From positions 13,143-19,852 of the forward strand of contig PLCK01000144.1 of the NCBI GenBank assembly GCA_003134755.1: a DNA stretch of 6,710 nucleotides. Direction: 5' to 3'. The position numbers were made by a program, and so were the translations under genes. This stretch comes from Actinomycetota bacterium. GTDB taxonomy: Bacteria; Actinomycetota; Actinomycetes; Acidothermales; Acidothermaceae. Each line of letters opens with the position of its first letter. Position 1 is the first letter of the stretch. The notes under the pieces are model-generated. The model made no database searches. It saw only the letters and a list, made by a program, of their open reading frames with translations, and was not told where the DNA came from. This document shows, piece by piece, positions 1-5,875 of the stretch.

Positions 1-9
1 AGATCATGG

Positions 10-27
10 GTCCCTAGCGGGGCCGTA
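10..27 (+). repeat. 18-bp motif GTCCCTAGCGGGGCCGTA, copy 1
   Basis: This copy matches the consensus exactly. Further copies lie at 184-201, 1182-1199, 1423-1440 and 6683-6700, all on the + strand. Three of them (this one, 184 and 1423) continue into a shared CCAC(G/A)CC stretch. The other two belong to the 69-bp direct repeat. The GCGGGGC inside it resembles a tRNA-Gly acceptor 5' strand. Function unknown. Confidence 0.6.
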
Positions 28-83
28 TGTACCACGCCTGTACCAGGCCGCCACGCCAGGGATCACCCGGGCGAGCTGGCCGT

Positions 84-111
84 GCCGGTTCGATCCCGGG
101 CGCCCGCTCCA
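84..111 (+). other. tRNA-Gly-like 3' fragment (T arm, acceptor strand, CCA)
   Basis: The sequence reads as the 3' end of a tRNA: T stem gccgg, canonical T loop ttcgatc, T-stem strand ccggg (one end mismatch), acceptor strand cgcccgc, discriminator t and an encoded CCA at 109-111. It corresponds closely to the cleaner tRNA-Gly piece at 1323-1350. No matching D arm lies at the normal distance upstream. A GCGGGGC at 17-23 could supply five of seven acceptor pairs, but the resulting molecule would be about 95 nt, too long for tRNA-Gly. I read it as an att-type scar or pseudo-tRNA rather than a functional tRNA. Confidence 0.55.
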
Positions 112-112
112 C

Positions 113-141
113 CGAAAGCCCTTACTGTGCAAGGGTTTTCG
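113..141 (+). terminator. Hairpin after tRNA-like fragment, terminator-like
   Basis: Bases 113-125 pair with 129-141 around the 3-nt loop TGT, with one G-T pair and one A-C mismatch. It lies directly after the CCA of the tRNA-like piece. It is a slightly decayed copy of the perfect hairpin at 1352-1380. There is no long U tract; actinobacterial terminators often lack one. The loss of pairing suggests it is no longer under strong selection. Confidence 0.5.
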
Positions 142-183
142 CGCCCCCACGGCCTCCGCGTGCCTCTGGAACGGAGATCATAG

Positions 184-201
184 GGCCCTAGCGGGGCCGT
201 G
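184..201 (+). repeat. 18-bp motif, copy 2
   Basis: This copy reads GGCCCTAGCGGGGCCGTG, two differences from the consensus. It lies about 43 nt after the hairpin at 113-141. The copy at 1423 also lies about 43 nt after the hairpin at 1352-1380, so the order T arm, hairpin, motif is conserved. Confidence 0.55.
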
Positions 202-214
202 GGTGCCACGCCGC

Positions 215-639
215 TACGGCAGGCCCCAGTCCGGCAAGCTGGCCATGCTCGTTTCTCCGGTCACGCGTCCGACCCGGCCGACCTCGGTGGTGACCGTCTT
301 CGGGGGAAGCCATCGCGGCTGTCACCCGACCCTCGAGCCGCAGGGCCGTGCGCGTCATCACCGAGATGGTCTTCCGTCTCGGCGGAGCAATCCCGTCAAC
401 AAGCCGCGATCGCCGCCAGCCGCCAGCACATCAGCGGCGTTGCGCCGCTCACCGGTGTCCAACACGTCAAACGTGCCGTCATCGACGTCGGTGAACACCG
501 TCCTCCACCGCGAGAGATGCTGGCGTTGCCACCATCCACACCGGCACCGACCTAGCGTGCTTCCACACAACCCCGAATGCCTGCCACCGGTGATGCTGTC
601 AGTGATCGTCCACTTCAATCCGTAGCCCGCTCGCCCGCG
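215..639. other. Non-coding or decayed stretch, no recognisable gene
   Basis: After the second repeat copy (ending about 270) I find no frame with recognisable protein content, start signal or domain. Overlapping open frames exist on both strands, as expected by chance at this GC content. The minus-strand frame at 358-618 has a protein-like middle (TFDVLDTGERRNAADVLAAG) but no Shine-Dalgarno sequence and matches nothing I know. It may be relic coding sequence. Confidence 0.4.
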
Positions 640-807
640 TTAGGTCGTCGGCGGCGGTGAGAGGTTGCGGTCGATGCCCGGAGCCGCCGCGGGCACCCGC
701 GCGAACAGGAACGCGGCAACGCCGAGGACGGTGAAGCCTGCCGCGACCAGTCGCCGCACTCCCAGGATGCCGACGAGTTTCGTGCCGGTCGTCGCCGCTG
801 CGACGAA
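640..807 (-). pseudogene. MFS transporter C-terminal remnant
   Basis: Reading leftward from 807 to the stop at 642-640 gives 55 residues that look like part of a drug:H+ antiporter of the major facilitator superfamily. A hydrophobic start is followed by TGTKLVGILGVRRLVAAGF, which resembles the inter-helix loop with a basic GxRR motif seen in EmrB/QacA-type MFS proteins. A transmembrane stretch (TVLGVAAFLFARVPA) and a short polar tail ending PPPTT follow. Upstream in this frame the sequence soon turns arginine- and serine-rich and non-membrane-like, and no start or other MFS helices are found. Family transporters have 400-500 residues. I therefore call it a truncated relic. Only one membrane segment plus a loop is seen, so the family call is tentative. 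Confidence 0.4.
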
Positions 808-1140
808 GGACGTGACGGTGGTGGACTGCCGAGGGCACTGGCGAGGTGATGACCCCCAAGGTCAGGCGCAGTCGATGGCCCGCAGCCCGAATCAGTCTCC
901 GCTGGTATCGGGCACCGGAGACACCACCGAGGGACTTCACGACACCTGGGATTGGTGCGGGAAGGTCGAACCCTTGCTCTGGGTCCGCTGGACCGTCACG
1001 GGTTAATGCGGGTAAGCGCGCGAGGCTGACCGACCGAGAGCCAGGTTCCGCCACCGCCGTGCGCACTCCCTGGGCATTGGACGTCGACGACGTCGGGCGC
1101 GGAAACGACCGTACCCGGGAGTTGCAAACCTTGGGTCCCC
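808..1140. other. Gene-less stretch, probable decayed sequence
   Basis: Open frames on both strands are arginine- and proline-rich without recognisable domains or ribosome binding sites. A long minus-strand frame covering 599-1066 runs out of frame with the MFS-like reading at 640-807, so it is not the transporter gene. I see no RNA gene here. Confidence 0.4.
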
Positions 1141-1209
1141 CACAACCCCTTCAATGAGGTGGACGAAAACCTGTCGAGCGTGTCCGTAGCGGGGCGGTAG
1201 GGCCGGTAA
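1141..1209 (+). repeat. 69-bp direct repeat, left copy
   Basis: Aligns without gaps with 6642-6710 (offset 5501 bp), with 60 of 69 positions identical by hand count. It contains the 18-bp motif (GTCCGTAGCGGGGCGGTA at 1182-1199) and ends in GGCCGGTAA. The differences do not fall preferentially at codon third positions in any frame, so the repeat is probably non-coding. The right copy reaches the window edge and may continue. Together the copies flank the four-gene module, consistent with a boundary or recombination site of a cassette. Confidence 0.7.
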
Positions 1210-1301
1210 AATGGGGCCCAACACGGACCACAGCGGTCAAGATCGAAAAACAAATATGCGCATGAGCGACCACTTTCACGCTCAATCGGGAACGTATCCC
1301 G

Positions 1302-1350
1302 CTAGCCTTCCAAGTTGGCAATGCCGGTTCGATCCCGGTCACCCGCTCCC
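1302..1350 (+). other. tRNA-Gly(UCC) 3' half, orphan (att-site-like)
   Basis: From anticodon stem to acceptor end this reads as tRNA-Gly. Stem ctagc 1302-1306 pairs with gttgg 1314-1318 with G-U pairs. Loop cttccaa 1307-1313 holds anticodon TCC at 1309-1311. A 4-nt variable loop follows. T stem gccgg/ccggt encloses loop ttcgatc (1323-1339). The acceptor strand cacccgc is 1340-1346, then discriminator t and CC(C). The expected 5' acceptor gcgggtg and a pairing D arm are missing upstream (about 1276-1301), although gctcaat at 1280-1286 resembles D-arm sequence. Integrases commonly target tRNA 3' halves and leave such a partial copy at the distal junction. It is probably not a functional tRNA. 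Confidence 0.7.
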
Positions 1351-1351
1351 C

Positions 1352-1380
1352 CGAAAACCCTTGCTGTGCAAGGGTTTTCG
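1352..1380 (+). terminator. Perfect 13-bp hairpin after tRNA-Gly fragment
   Basis: Bases 1352-1364 pair perfectly with 1368-1380 around the loop TGT. The stem contains GAAAACCCTTGC and its complement. It starts 1 nt after the tRNA-Gly acceptor end, as expected for a native tRNA terminator that was carried or duplicated with the tRNA 3' half. The stem's 3' arm ends in TTTTC, giving a short U-rich run. The copy at 113-141 is the same element with decayed pairing. Confidence 0.65.
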
Positions 1381-1422
1381 CATGCTTACGGCCGTCGCTT
1401 GGTCGTGAAATGTGGATTTTGG

Positions 1423-1480
1423 GTCCCTAACACGGCCGTATGTACCACACCGCCATGGCAGGACCAGCCCGGCAAGCTGG
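1423..1480 (+). repeat. 18-bp motif copy (diverged) with anticodon-arm-like hairpin
   Basis: Bases 1423-1440 read GTCCCTAACACGGCCGTA, then tgtaccacaccgcc, matching 10-41 and 184-214. At 1464-1480 a perfect 5-bp stem (ccagc/gctgg) encloses the 7-nt loop ccggcaa, the geometry of an anticodon arm. The loop lacks the T normally found at tRNA position 33. No T arm follows. It repeats the arrangement at 226-242, so it is a decayed copy of the same tRNA-associated element. Confidence 0.5.
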
Positions 1481-1600
1481 TGCGACATCACCGTCGAGAA
1501 CGCGCCGACGCGCTGAAATCCGCCGGACGGCCTCGGACGCACGACGACGCCAACGACCGTAATTTCACAGCGACGGGTTGGCGCCATCCCCCTACTTAAG
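1481..1600. other. Unassigned spacer between repeat region and regulator gene
   Basis: I see no gene, RNA or clear repeat here. Open frames crossing it are short, arginine-rich and run into the tRNA fragment or hairpin, so they are not credible. Confidence 0.4.
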
Positions 1601-1601
1601 C

Positions 1602-1617
1602 TCGCGGTAGACCGCGG
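1602..1617 (-). terminator. GC hairpin downstream of response regulator
   Basis: CGCGG at 1603-1607 pairs with CCGCG at 1612-1616 around loop TAGA, plus a T-G pair outside. It begins 44 nt past the regulator's stop codon, so it could end transcription of the kinase/regulator operon. It has no U tract. The same 15-base sequence with one change (CGCGATAGACCGCGG) lies 37 nt past the stop of the last rightward gene. It may instead be a protein-binding site. Confidence 0.35.
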
Positions 1618-1660
1618 CTACGCACAAGTCGGCCACGCGGCGGCCCGCGAGAGCTGCCGC

Positions 1661-2320
1661 CTAACTGGCGCCGAGTCCGGCCTCGCGTCCCACATGCATC
1701 GCGTCCGCCCTGTCGCGGACACCGAGCTTGTCGATGAGGGTCGACACCTGGTTCCGGACGGTCTTCGGCGCGACTCCGGTAGCCCGGGCGATGGCGAAGT
1801 TGTCGGCCCCCGCGGCGAGCAGGTCGAGCAGCTGGAGTTCGCGGTCCGAGAGCGCGGCGAACGCATCGCCGCCTTTACGCGGGCGCCCGCTGCTCACCGC
1901 TCGCGTCACACGGGCAGCGACCTCCGGCGCGAGGACGACCTGCCCGGCGGCTGCCGCTCGCACGGCCCGCTCGATGTCGTCGCTGCCAGCGCCCTTGACG
2001 AGATATCCAACCGCACCGGCCGCCAGCGCATCGAACAGGTGCGCGTCGTCCTCGTGCATCGTGAGCACGAGACAGCGAGCGGCCGGCAGCAGCCGGCGTA
2101 GCTCTGCGATGACCCGCACGCCGTCGAGCTTGGGCATGTCGAGGTCGACGATCACGACGTCGGGCCGTAACCGGATAGCGGAATCGACTGCATCGCGGCC
2201 ATCGATCGCCTCGCCGAGCACTTTGATGTCAGCGCGTCTTTCGAGGACCAAGCGCAGGCCCTCACGCACAACCGGATGATCATCGGCGACCAGTACCTTG
2301 ATCACGGGCACGTCAGTCAT
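1661..2320 (-). CDS. NarL/FixJ-family response regulator (ComA-like partner)
   Basis: 219-residue cytoplasmic transcription regulator of usual family length. The receiver domain (about 7-122) has the acidic pair D13-D14, the phosphoacceptor D59 in VDLDMP, T87 and the conserved lysine K109. A LuxR-type helix-turn-helix domain covers about 155-205, starting LSDRELQLLDLLAAG and including the recognition region TGVAPKTVRNQVSTLIDKLG. The ATG lies 8 nt inside the end of the kinase gene (shared ATGACTGA), with a GAGGGA Shine-Dalgarno sequence about 6 nt upstream. This implies translational coupling and a cognate pairing. By family knowledge the kinase phosphorylates D59 and the regulator then binds DNA, usually at inverted half-sites. 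The candidate target is the inverted repeat in the divergent intergenic region at 4621-4660. All key residues are present and I see no damage. Confidence 0.95.
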   Translation of the reverse strand: MTDVPVIKVLVADDHPVVREGLRLVLERRADIKVLGEAIDGRDAVDSAIRLRPDVVIVDLDMPKLDGVRVIAELRRLLPAARCLVLTMHEDDAHLFDALAAGAVGYLVKGAGSDDIERAVRAAAAGQVVLAPEVAARVTRAVSSGRPRKGGDAFAALSDRELQLLDLLAAGADNFAIARATGVAPKTVRNQVSTLIDKLGVRDRADAMHVGREAGLGAS

Positions 2321-4583
2321 GGCGCTCCCTCATCGCGTCCATGCTGACATTCTGGGACGTGGACGTCGTCGGCAACTCGACCTCAATTCGGGTGCCACCG
2401 CCCGGCGTCGAATCGACGTGCAACCTGCCGCCGACCGACTCCGCGCGCTCCCTCATGGAAGCGAGTCCGGTCCCCGTTGAGGCATCGGACCCGAAACCGC
2501 GCCCGTCGTCGCGAATCTCGATCCCGAAACCGGCGGACGCCGTCTGGCCGATGTACACCGAGCAGTTCTTTGCATGGCTGTGCCGCACGGCGTTGCTCAT
2601 GGCCTCGAGGCAGATTTTGTACGCGGCGTCCTCGACGTCCGCCGACAGTTCTGGCAACCGGGTCGGCCCTTTCAGGTCGAACCTGGGCGCACTCGGGGCG
2701 TCGAGGCGGGCGGCGGCCGCGGCGATCGCCGCCGGCAGCCCGAGTTCGTCGAGGTCGGCCGGTCGCAGTGCGCGGACCAGCCCGCGCACGTCCTGTGTCG
2801 CGCGCGCCGACGCGGCGTGGAGACGGCGGAGGAGATCGGCGAGCGGCCCGTCACCGGCGAGTTCGGCCGCGACCTCGAGTTGCAAGGTCAAGCCGACGAG
2901 GGTCGGTCCGACGCCGTCGTGCAGATCACAGTGGATGCGATGCCGTTCTGCCTCGCGTGCGACGAGCAGGCGCTGCTGCGCAGTGCGCAGTTCGGTCAGC
3001 AGACCGGCGACCTGCGCGGCCACGCCGCTGTGACGGGCGAGATCTTCGAGCAACTGACGATCGACGGGCGACAGCACCTTCGCGTCGCGGCGCGGTGTGA
3101 CCGCAAGACGTCCGACCACCACGGTGCCCGACACCATGTCGATGGTCTCGATGGCGTCGGGCTCGGCCGGTCGGCGTCCCCGTTCCTCCACGGTCTGCCA
3201 TGCATCGCCGGCGCGCAGTTGCACTGCCGCATACGGAAGCCGCAGGCTTTCAGCCGCGGTGTCGACGACGGCGGCCATCAACGAGTCAGGGTCGTCCGAG
3301 CCGGCGAGGCGCACACCGAGACGATGGAACACCAGCCGCGGATCACCACCGATGCCGAACAGCCGCTGGTCGATGAATCGTTGCGTGCGGGATCGGACAG
3401 GCGCGAGCGCGACTGCGACGAGGCCGGCGGCGGGCAGCGCGGTGAATGGCCCGCTGCTGCCGGTGAGCTGAACCGTCAGCGCCACCGCGCCGAGATAGAG
3501 CGCGAGCAGCATGACGGTGGACAGGACTGCGACTAGGCTGCGGTTGAGGGCGACGTCCAGCTCGTAGAGGTTTCGCTTGGCGAGGGCGATCGCGATCGAG
3601 ATCGGAAAAAGCGCTACCACAAAGGGAAATCCGGCCGGTGACGGATGCACAGGCAGCCATTTGACGACCAGAATGACGCCGAACACGCTCGCGAATCCGA
3701 GCGCAACGATCTGCATCCGGCGGCGGGCGGCGGCATCGCGCCGTTGCTTGAACCACCGCACGATCAATACGAGGACGGCGCTTAGCGTGGCGAGTTGCCA
3801 GATGGACTCGGCGACAATTGTGACGACATCAGGAGCGTGCGTGTTCGCGTTGCCGGTTGTCATGACGAATGCGTAGTAGATGACGGCGAGGATCGGGACT
3901 AACAAGACTGCAGCCGTGGCTCGGCGCCGAAGCCACCCGACAGGGGTGGGGAAGGTGAGCGCGAACAGCAGCGACGCGAGCCCACTCACGACGTAGCCCG
4001 ACATGTCTGCCGTCGACAGGGCGAGCAGCGCTGGCCGGCTCCACAGATCCAGCGGCTCGGCCTGGAGCAACACGCTCTGCGACGCCCAGCCGGCCGCGAA
4101 CAGCAAGAACGCGTGGCCGGCGATCTCGTTGGGTCGGCGCCACACCAGCCAGCCCGCCATCACGAGCACGCCGAGGTAGACGATCCAGCCGCCGAGCTGG
4201 GGCTTGAGGCGATTCCACAGATCGAGGTGCGCCATCACCTTCACTTGGACATCGCGCACCTGTCCGCCGCTTTGCACCCGATAGGTCAGCACGTCACCCG
4301 CTCGCACCCGGTGATGTTGCGGCGCTCCGATCAGCTGAGCAGCCGGCACCCCGTCGATGGCGAGGAGCACGTCGCGGCTTTTGATGCCATCCGTGGGGAT
4401 CGGCTCATCGAAGGTGACCTGGCCGTTGACGGCGCCCCCACTCGGGTCGACCGTCTGCAAGCCGTCGCTCGGCATCGCCAGCCGGACGATGAGGGCGATC
4501 GCCGCCAGACCCATCAGCCAGCCGCTGATCCCGATCGCCCAGCGCCGCGAACGTCGGGCGACCGCCTGGTCGGACGTCGGCAC
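2313..4583 (-). CDS. ComP-like sensor histidine kinase with extracytoplasmic PDZ-like domain
   Basis: 756-residue membrane sensor kinase. Order: TM1 about 15-37; a PDZ-like extracytoplasmic domain about 47-117 with the motif GIKSRDVLLAIDGVPA (66-81); nine more hydrophobic segments about 131-394; a GAF-like region about 412-530; HisKA_3 about 540-612 with ERHRIHCDLHDGVGP and phosphoacceptor H555; HATPase with N box (EAMSNAVRHSH, about 660-670), G1 (RDDGRGFG, 691-698) and G2 (GTGLASMRER). Bacillus ComP has the same plan (N-terminal PDZ-like domain, many membrane helices, HisKA_3) and similar length, about 770 residues, so a secreted or envelope ligand is plausible; that is inference. The GTG at 4583 is chosen because GGAGGT lies 8 nt upstream; an ATG further upstream is in another frame. 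It overlaps the regulator gene by 8 nt, a typical two-component operon. No ComX/ComQ-like gene is in the window. Confidence 0.93.
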   Translation of the reverse strand: MPTSDQAVARRSRRWAIGISGWLMGLAAIALIVRLAMPSDGLQTVDPSGGAVNGQVTFDEPIPTDGIKSRDVLLAIDGVPAAQLIGAPQHHRVRAGDVLTYRVQSGGQVRDVQVKVMAHLDLWNRLKPQLGGWIVYLGVLVMAGWLVWRRPNEIAGHAFLLFAAGWASQSVLLQAEPLDLWSRPALLALSTADMSGYVVSGLASLLFALTFPTPVGWLRRRATAAVLLVPILAVIYYAFVMTTGNANTHAPDVVTIVAESIWQLATLSAVLVLIVRWFKQRRDAAARRRMQIVALGFASVFGVILVVKWLPVHPSPAGFPFVVALFPISIAIALAKRNLYELDVALNRSLVAVLSTVMLLALYLGAVALTVQLTGSSGPFTALPAAGLVAVALAPVRSRTQRFIDQRLFGIGGDPRLVFHRLGVRLAGSDDPDSLMAAVVDTAAESLRLPYAAVQLRAGDAWQTVEERGRRPAEPDAIETIDMVSGTVVVGRLAVTPRRDAKVLSPVDRQLLEDLARHSGVAAQVAGLLTELRTAQQRLLVAREAERHRIHCDLHDGVGPTLVGLTLQLEVAAELAGDGPLADLLRRLHAASARATQDVRGLVRALRPADLDELGLPAAIAAAAARLDAPSAPRFDLKGPTRLPELSADVEDAAYKICLEAMSNAVRHSHAKNCSVYIGQTASAGFGIEIRDDGRGFGSDASTGTGLASMRERAESVGGRLHVDSTPGGGTRIEVELPTTSTSQNVSMDAMRERHD

Positions 4584-4731
4584 CGCAGATCACCTCCGCG
4601 CTCATGATGACTGGCCGCGCGTCCCGTTGTCTCGGGACAGATCGCCCGCGAATCCGGGACGCCGCCTCGCTGACCGAAGGACGCCGCCGCCAGCACTATC
4701 GCGTCGGAGGCACATCGACCAGGGAGAACCC
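4584..4731. promoter_or_regulatory. Divergent intergenic region between sensor operon and secreted-protein operon
   Basis: These 148 bp must hold promoters for both directions. An inverted repeat GTCCCG-N6-CGGGAC lies at 4621-4638, and a third CGGGAC at 4655-4660, 22 nt after the second half-site (about two helical turns). Paired and spaced half-sites suit a NarL-type dimer. A weak rightward promoter candidate is CTGACC at 4670-4675 and CACTAT at 4694-4699 with an 18-nt spacer. If used, the half-sites lie at or just upstream of its -35, a typical activator position. I could not pick a convincing leftward promoter. Confidence 0.4.
4621..4638. promoter_or_regulatory. Inverted repeat GTCCCG-N6-CGGGAC, candidate operator
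   Basis: The two 6-bp arms are perfectly complementary around a 6-nt centre (ttgtct). The position between divergent operons, next to a LuxR-type regulator's own operon, suggests autoregulation and control of the secreted protein gene. It could also fold as an RNA hairpin in the kinase leader, 38 nt upstream of the kinase GTG. Confidence 0.35.
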
Positions 4732-5841
4732 ATGAAAGCTCGAACGAACGCGAAGATCGCAGCAGTTGCAGTCCTCGGCGCCGCGATCTTCGGAACGGCA
4801 ACGCCGGCACTCGCCGCGGGTAGCAGCGTGCACCCAGGTCAGTCGATCCAGGGCGCCATTGATGCGGCAGCAGCCGGCTCGACGGTGACCGTGACCGCTG
4901 GCACGTATCACGAGAACCTTCTGATCGCGAAGCCGGTCACCCTCCGGGGTACCGGCGATGTGGTGATCGAGCCGGGTTCGACGATTGCCGCGAACCCGTG
5001 CACGAACGACCCCGATGGAGGACCCGGCTTCAACGTCGGCGTCTGCGTCATCGGGAGGCTCGGCCCGATCCCACCGGGCGAAGATGTGCCGGCCGTGCTG
5101 GGGCTGGTCGACGACGTCCACCTGAGCAATATCGAGCTCCGCGACTTCACCGGCGGCGTCATCGCACTCGGCACCCGTAACCTGCGCATCGACAACGTCG
5201 AGGCCGACCACAACGGCGACGGCATCTTCGTCGAGGACGGCGTCGGCACGCTGCTCGACAGCAACCGCGCGCACGACAACGCCGGCGGCGGGGTGCAGGC
5301 GCGCACCAGTGAACGGGTTCGGATCGTCCACAACCGCGCCTGGTCGAACGTCGGCGAAGGCATCCTGGTGCTCGACTCGCACGTCGGATTGCTCGCCCGC
5401 AACACATCGAGCGGCAATTGCGCGGGAATTGCGCTCATCGACACCGGCGCGCCGGGGGCCACCGATGACCTACGCGTGGCGAACAACACGGTTCAAGCGA
5501 ACAACCTGTTCTGCGCCGGCGACCCGACGAAGCCGAGCGAAAGTGGAGTCGGCATCGCGATGCTCGGCACCGCGAACGTGGTTGTGCGTGACAACCTGAT
5601 CACCGGGAACATCGGACAACCTGACCCGCAGACACAGCAGCCTGCGCAGTTCAGCGGCGCCGGGCTGATCCTGCTCGACGGCGCACTCGCTGGTGGCGCA
5701 GCTCTGACCCGCAACCGAATCATCCACAACACCATCACCGGCAACGCCCCGCTTGACGTGCTCTACGACGGCAGCGGCACCGGGAACGTGTTCGTCGCCA
5801 ACACCTGCACGGCCGCAACCGCTCCCGGCATCTGCCACTGA
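4732..5841 (+). CDS. Secreted right-handed parallel beta-helix protein
   Basis: 369 residues. A classic Sec signal peptide occupies 1-29: basic MKARTNAK, a hydrophobic core, and cleavage after TPALAA. The mature part opens with the NosD/pectin-lyase-like first coils (VTVTAGTYHENLLIAKPVTL, 52-71). It continues as many coils rich in N, G and D that are typical of PbH1 repeats, for example DNVEADHNGDGIFVEDG, VHNRAWSNVGEGILVLD and VANNTVQANN. Six cysteines (C90, C105, C230, C261, C359, C368) could form three disulfides, fitting an exported protein. No polysaccharide-lyase catalytic signature is evident, so substrate binding or a structural envelope role is as likely as enzyme activity. The ATG is chosen because AGGGAGA lies about 5 nt upstream and it begins the signal peptide; the longer open frame from 4357 overlaps the kinase gene. 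It is followed after 34 nt by the membrane-protein gene. Confidence 0.9.
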   Translation: MKARTNAKIAAVAVLGAAIFGTATPALAAGSSVHPGQSIQGAIDAAAAGSTVTVTAGTYHENLLIAKPVTLRGTGDVVIEPGSTIAANPCTNDPDGGPGFNVGVCVIGRLGPIPPGEDVPAVLGLVDDVHLSNIELRDFTGGVIALGTRNLRIDNVEADHNGDGIFVEDGVGTLLDSNRAHDNAGGGVQARTSERVRIVHNRAWSNVGEGILVLDSHVGLLARNTSSGNCAGIALIDTGAPGATDDLRVANNTVQANNLFCAGDPTKPSESGVGIAMLGTANVVVRDNLITGNIGQPDPQTQQPAQFSGAGLILLDGALAGGAALTRNRIIHNTITGNAPLDVLYDGSGTGNVFVANTCTAATAPGICH

Positions 5842-5875
5842 TCATCGTCCCGACAAACTGCAAGAGGAGTTCGTC

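Larger units (their letters stand above)
1..270 (+). repeat. Imperfect tandem repeat, period about 174 bp, with tRNA-Gly-like pieces
   Basis: Bases 1-38 recur at 175-212 with few differences; both begin agatcat and run through the CCTAGCGGGGCCGT core into CCACGCC. The similarity resumes further on: gctggccgtg at 75-84 matches gctggccatg at 238-247, followed by T-arm/acceptor-like sequence, clean in the first copy (84-111) and eroded in the second (about 247-270). The second copy has a well-paired anticodon-arm-like hairpin (ccagt 226-230, 7-nt loop 231-237, gctgg 238-242). I see no coding potential here; the overlapping open frames on the + strand have no recognisable protein content. The repeats look like decayed copies of one tRNA-Gly-associated element. 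Confidence 0.6.

Noticed and set aside
17..111. Complete tRNA from GCGGGGC to CCA
   Set aside because: Only five of seven acceptor pairs form, there is no convincing D arm or anticodon arm, and the length is about 95 nt. Only the 3' piece is supported.
599..1066. 155-residue minus-strand open frame
   Set aside because: Arginine/proline-rich with no domain or ribosome binding site, and out of frame with the transporter-like reading in the same stretch.
1464..1480. tRNA-Ala(GGC) anticodon arm
   Set aside because: The stem-loop fits, but the base before the anticodon is C instead of the near-universal T, and no T arm or acceptor follows.
1..1660. CRISPR array or integron attC array
   Set aside because: Repeats are few, irregularly spaced and over 100 bp apart. 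There are no uniform spacers and no attC-type paired core sites or integrase gene.
1728..2279. 183-residue serine/arginine-rich frame on the + strand
   Set aside because: It is the shadow of the response regulator, whose catalytic residues are all present on the minus strand.
2574..3536. 320-residue open frame on the + strand
   Set aside because: It lies wholly opposite the well-supported kinase gene and has no domain or ribosome binding site. Long antisense frames are expected at this GC content.
4357..4731. N-terminal extension of the beta-helix frame back to 4357
   Set aside because: It would overlap the kinase gene by 227 nt and bury the signal peptide. The ATG at 4732 has its own Shine-Dalgarno sequence.
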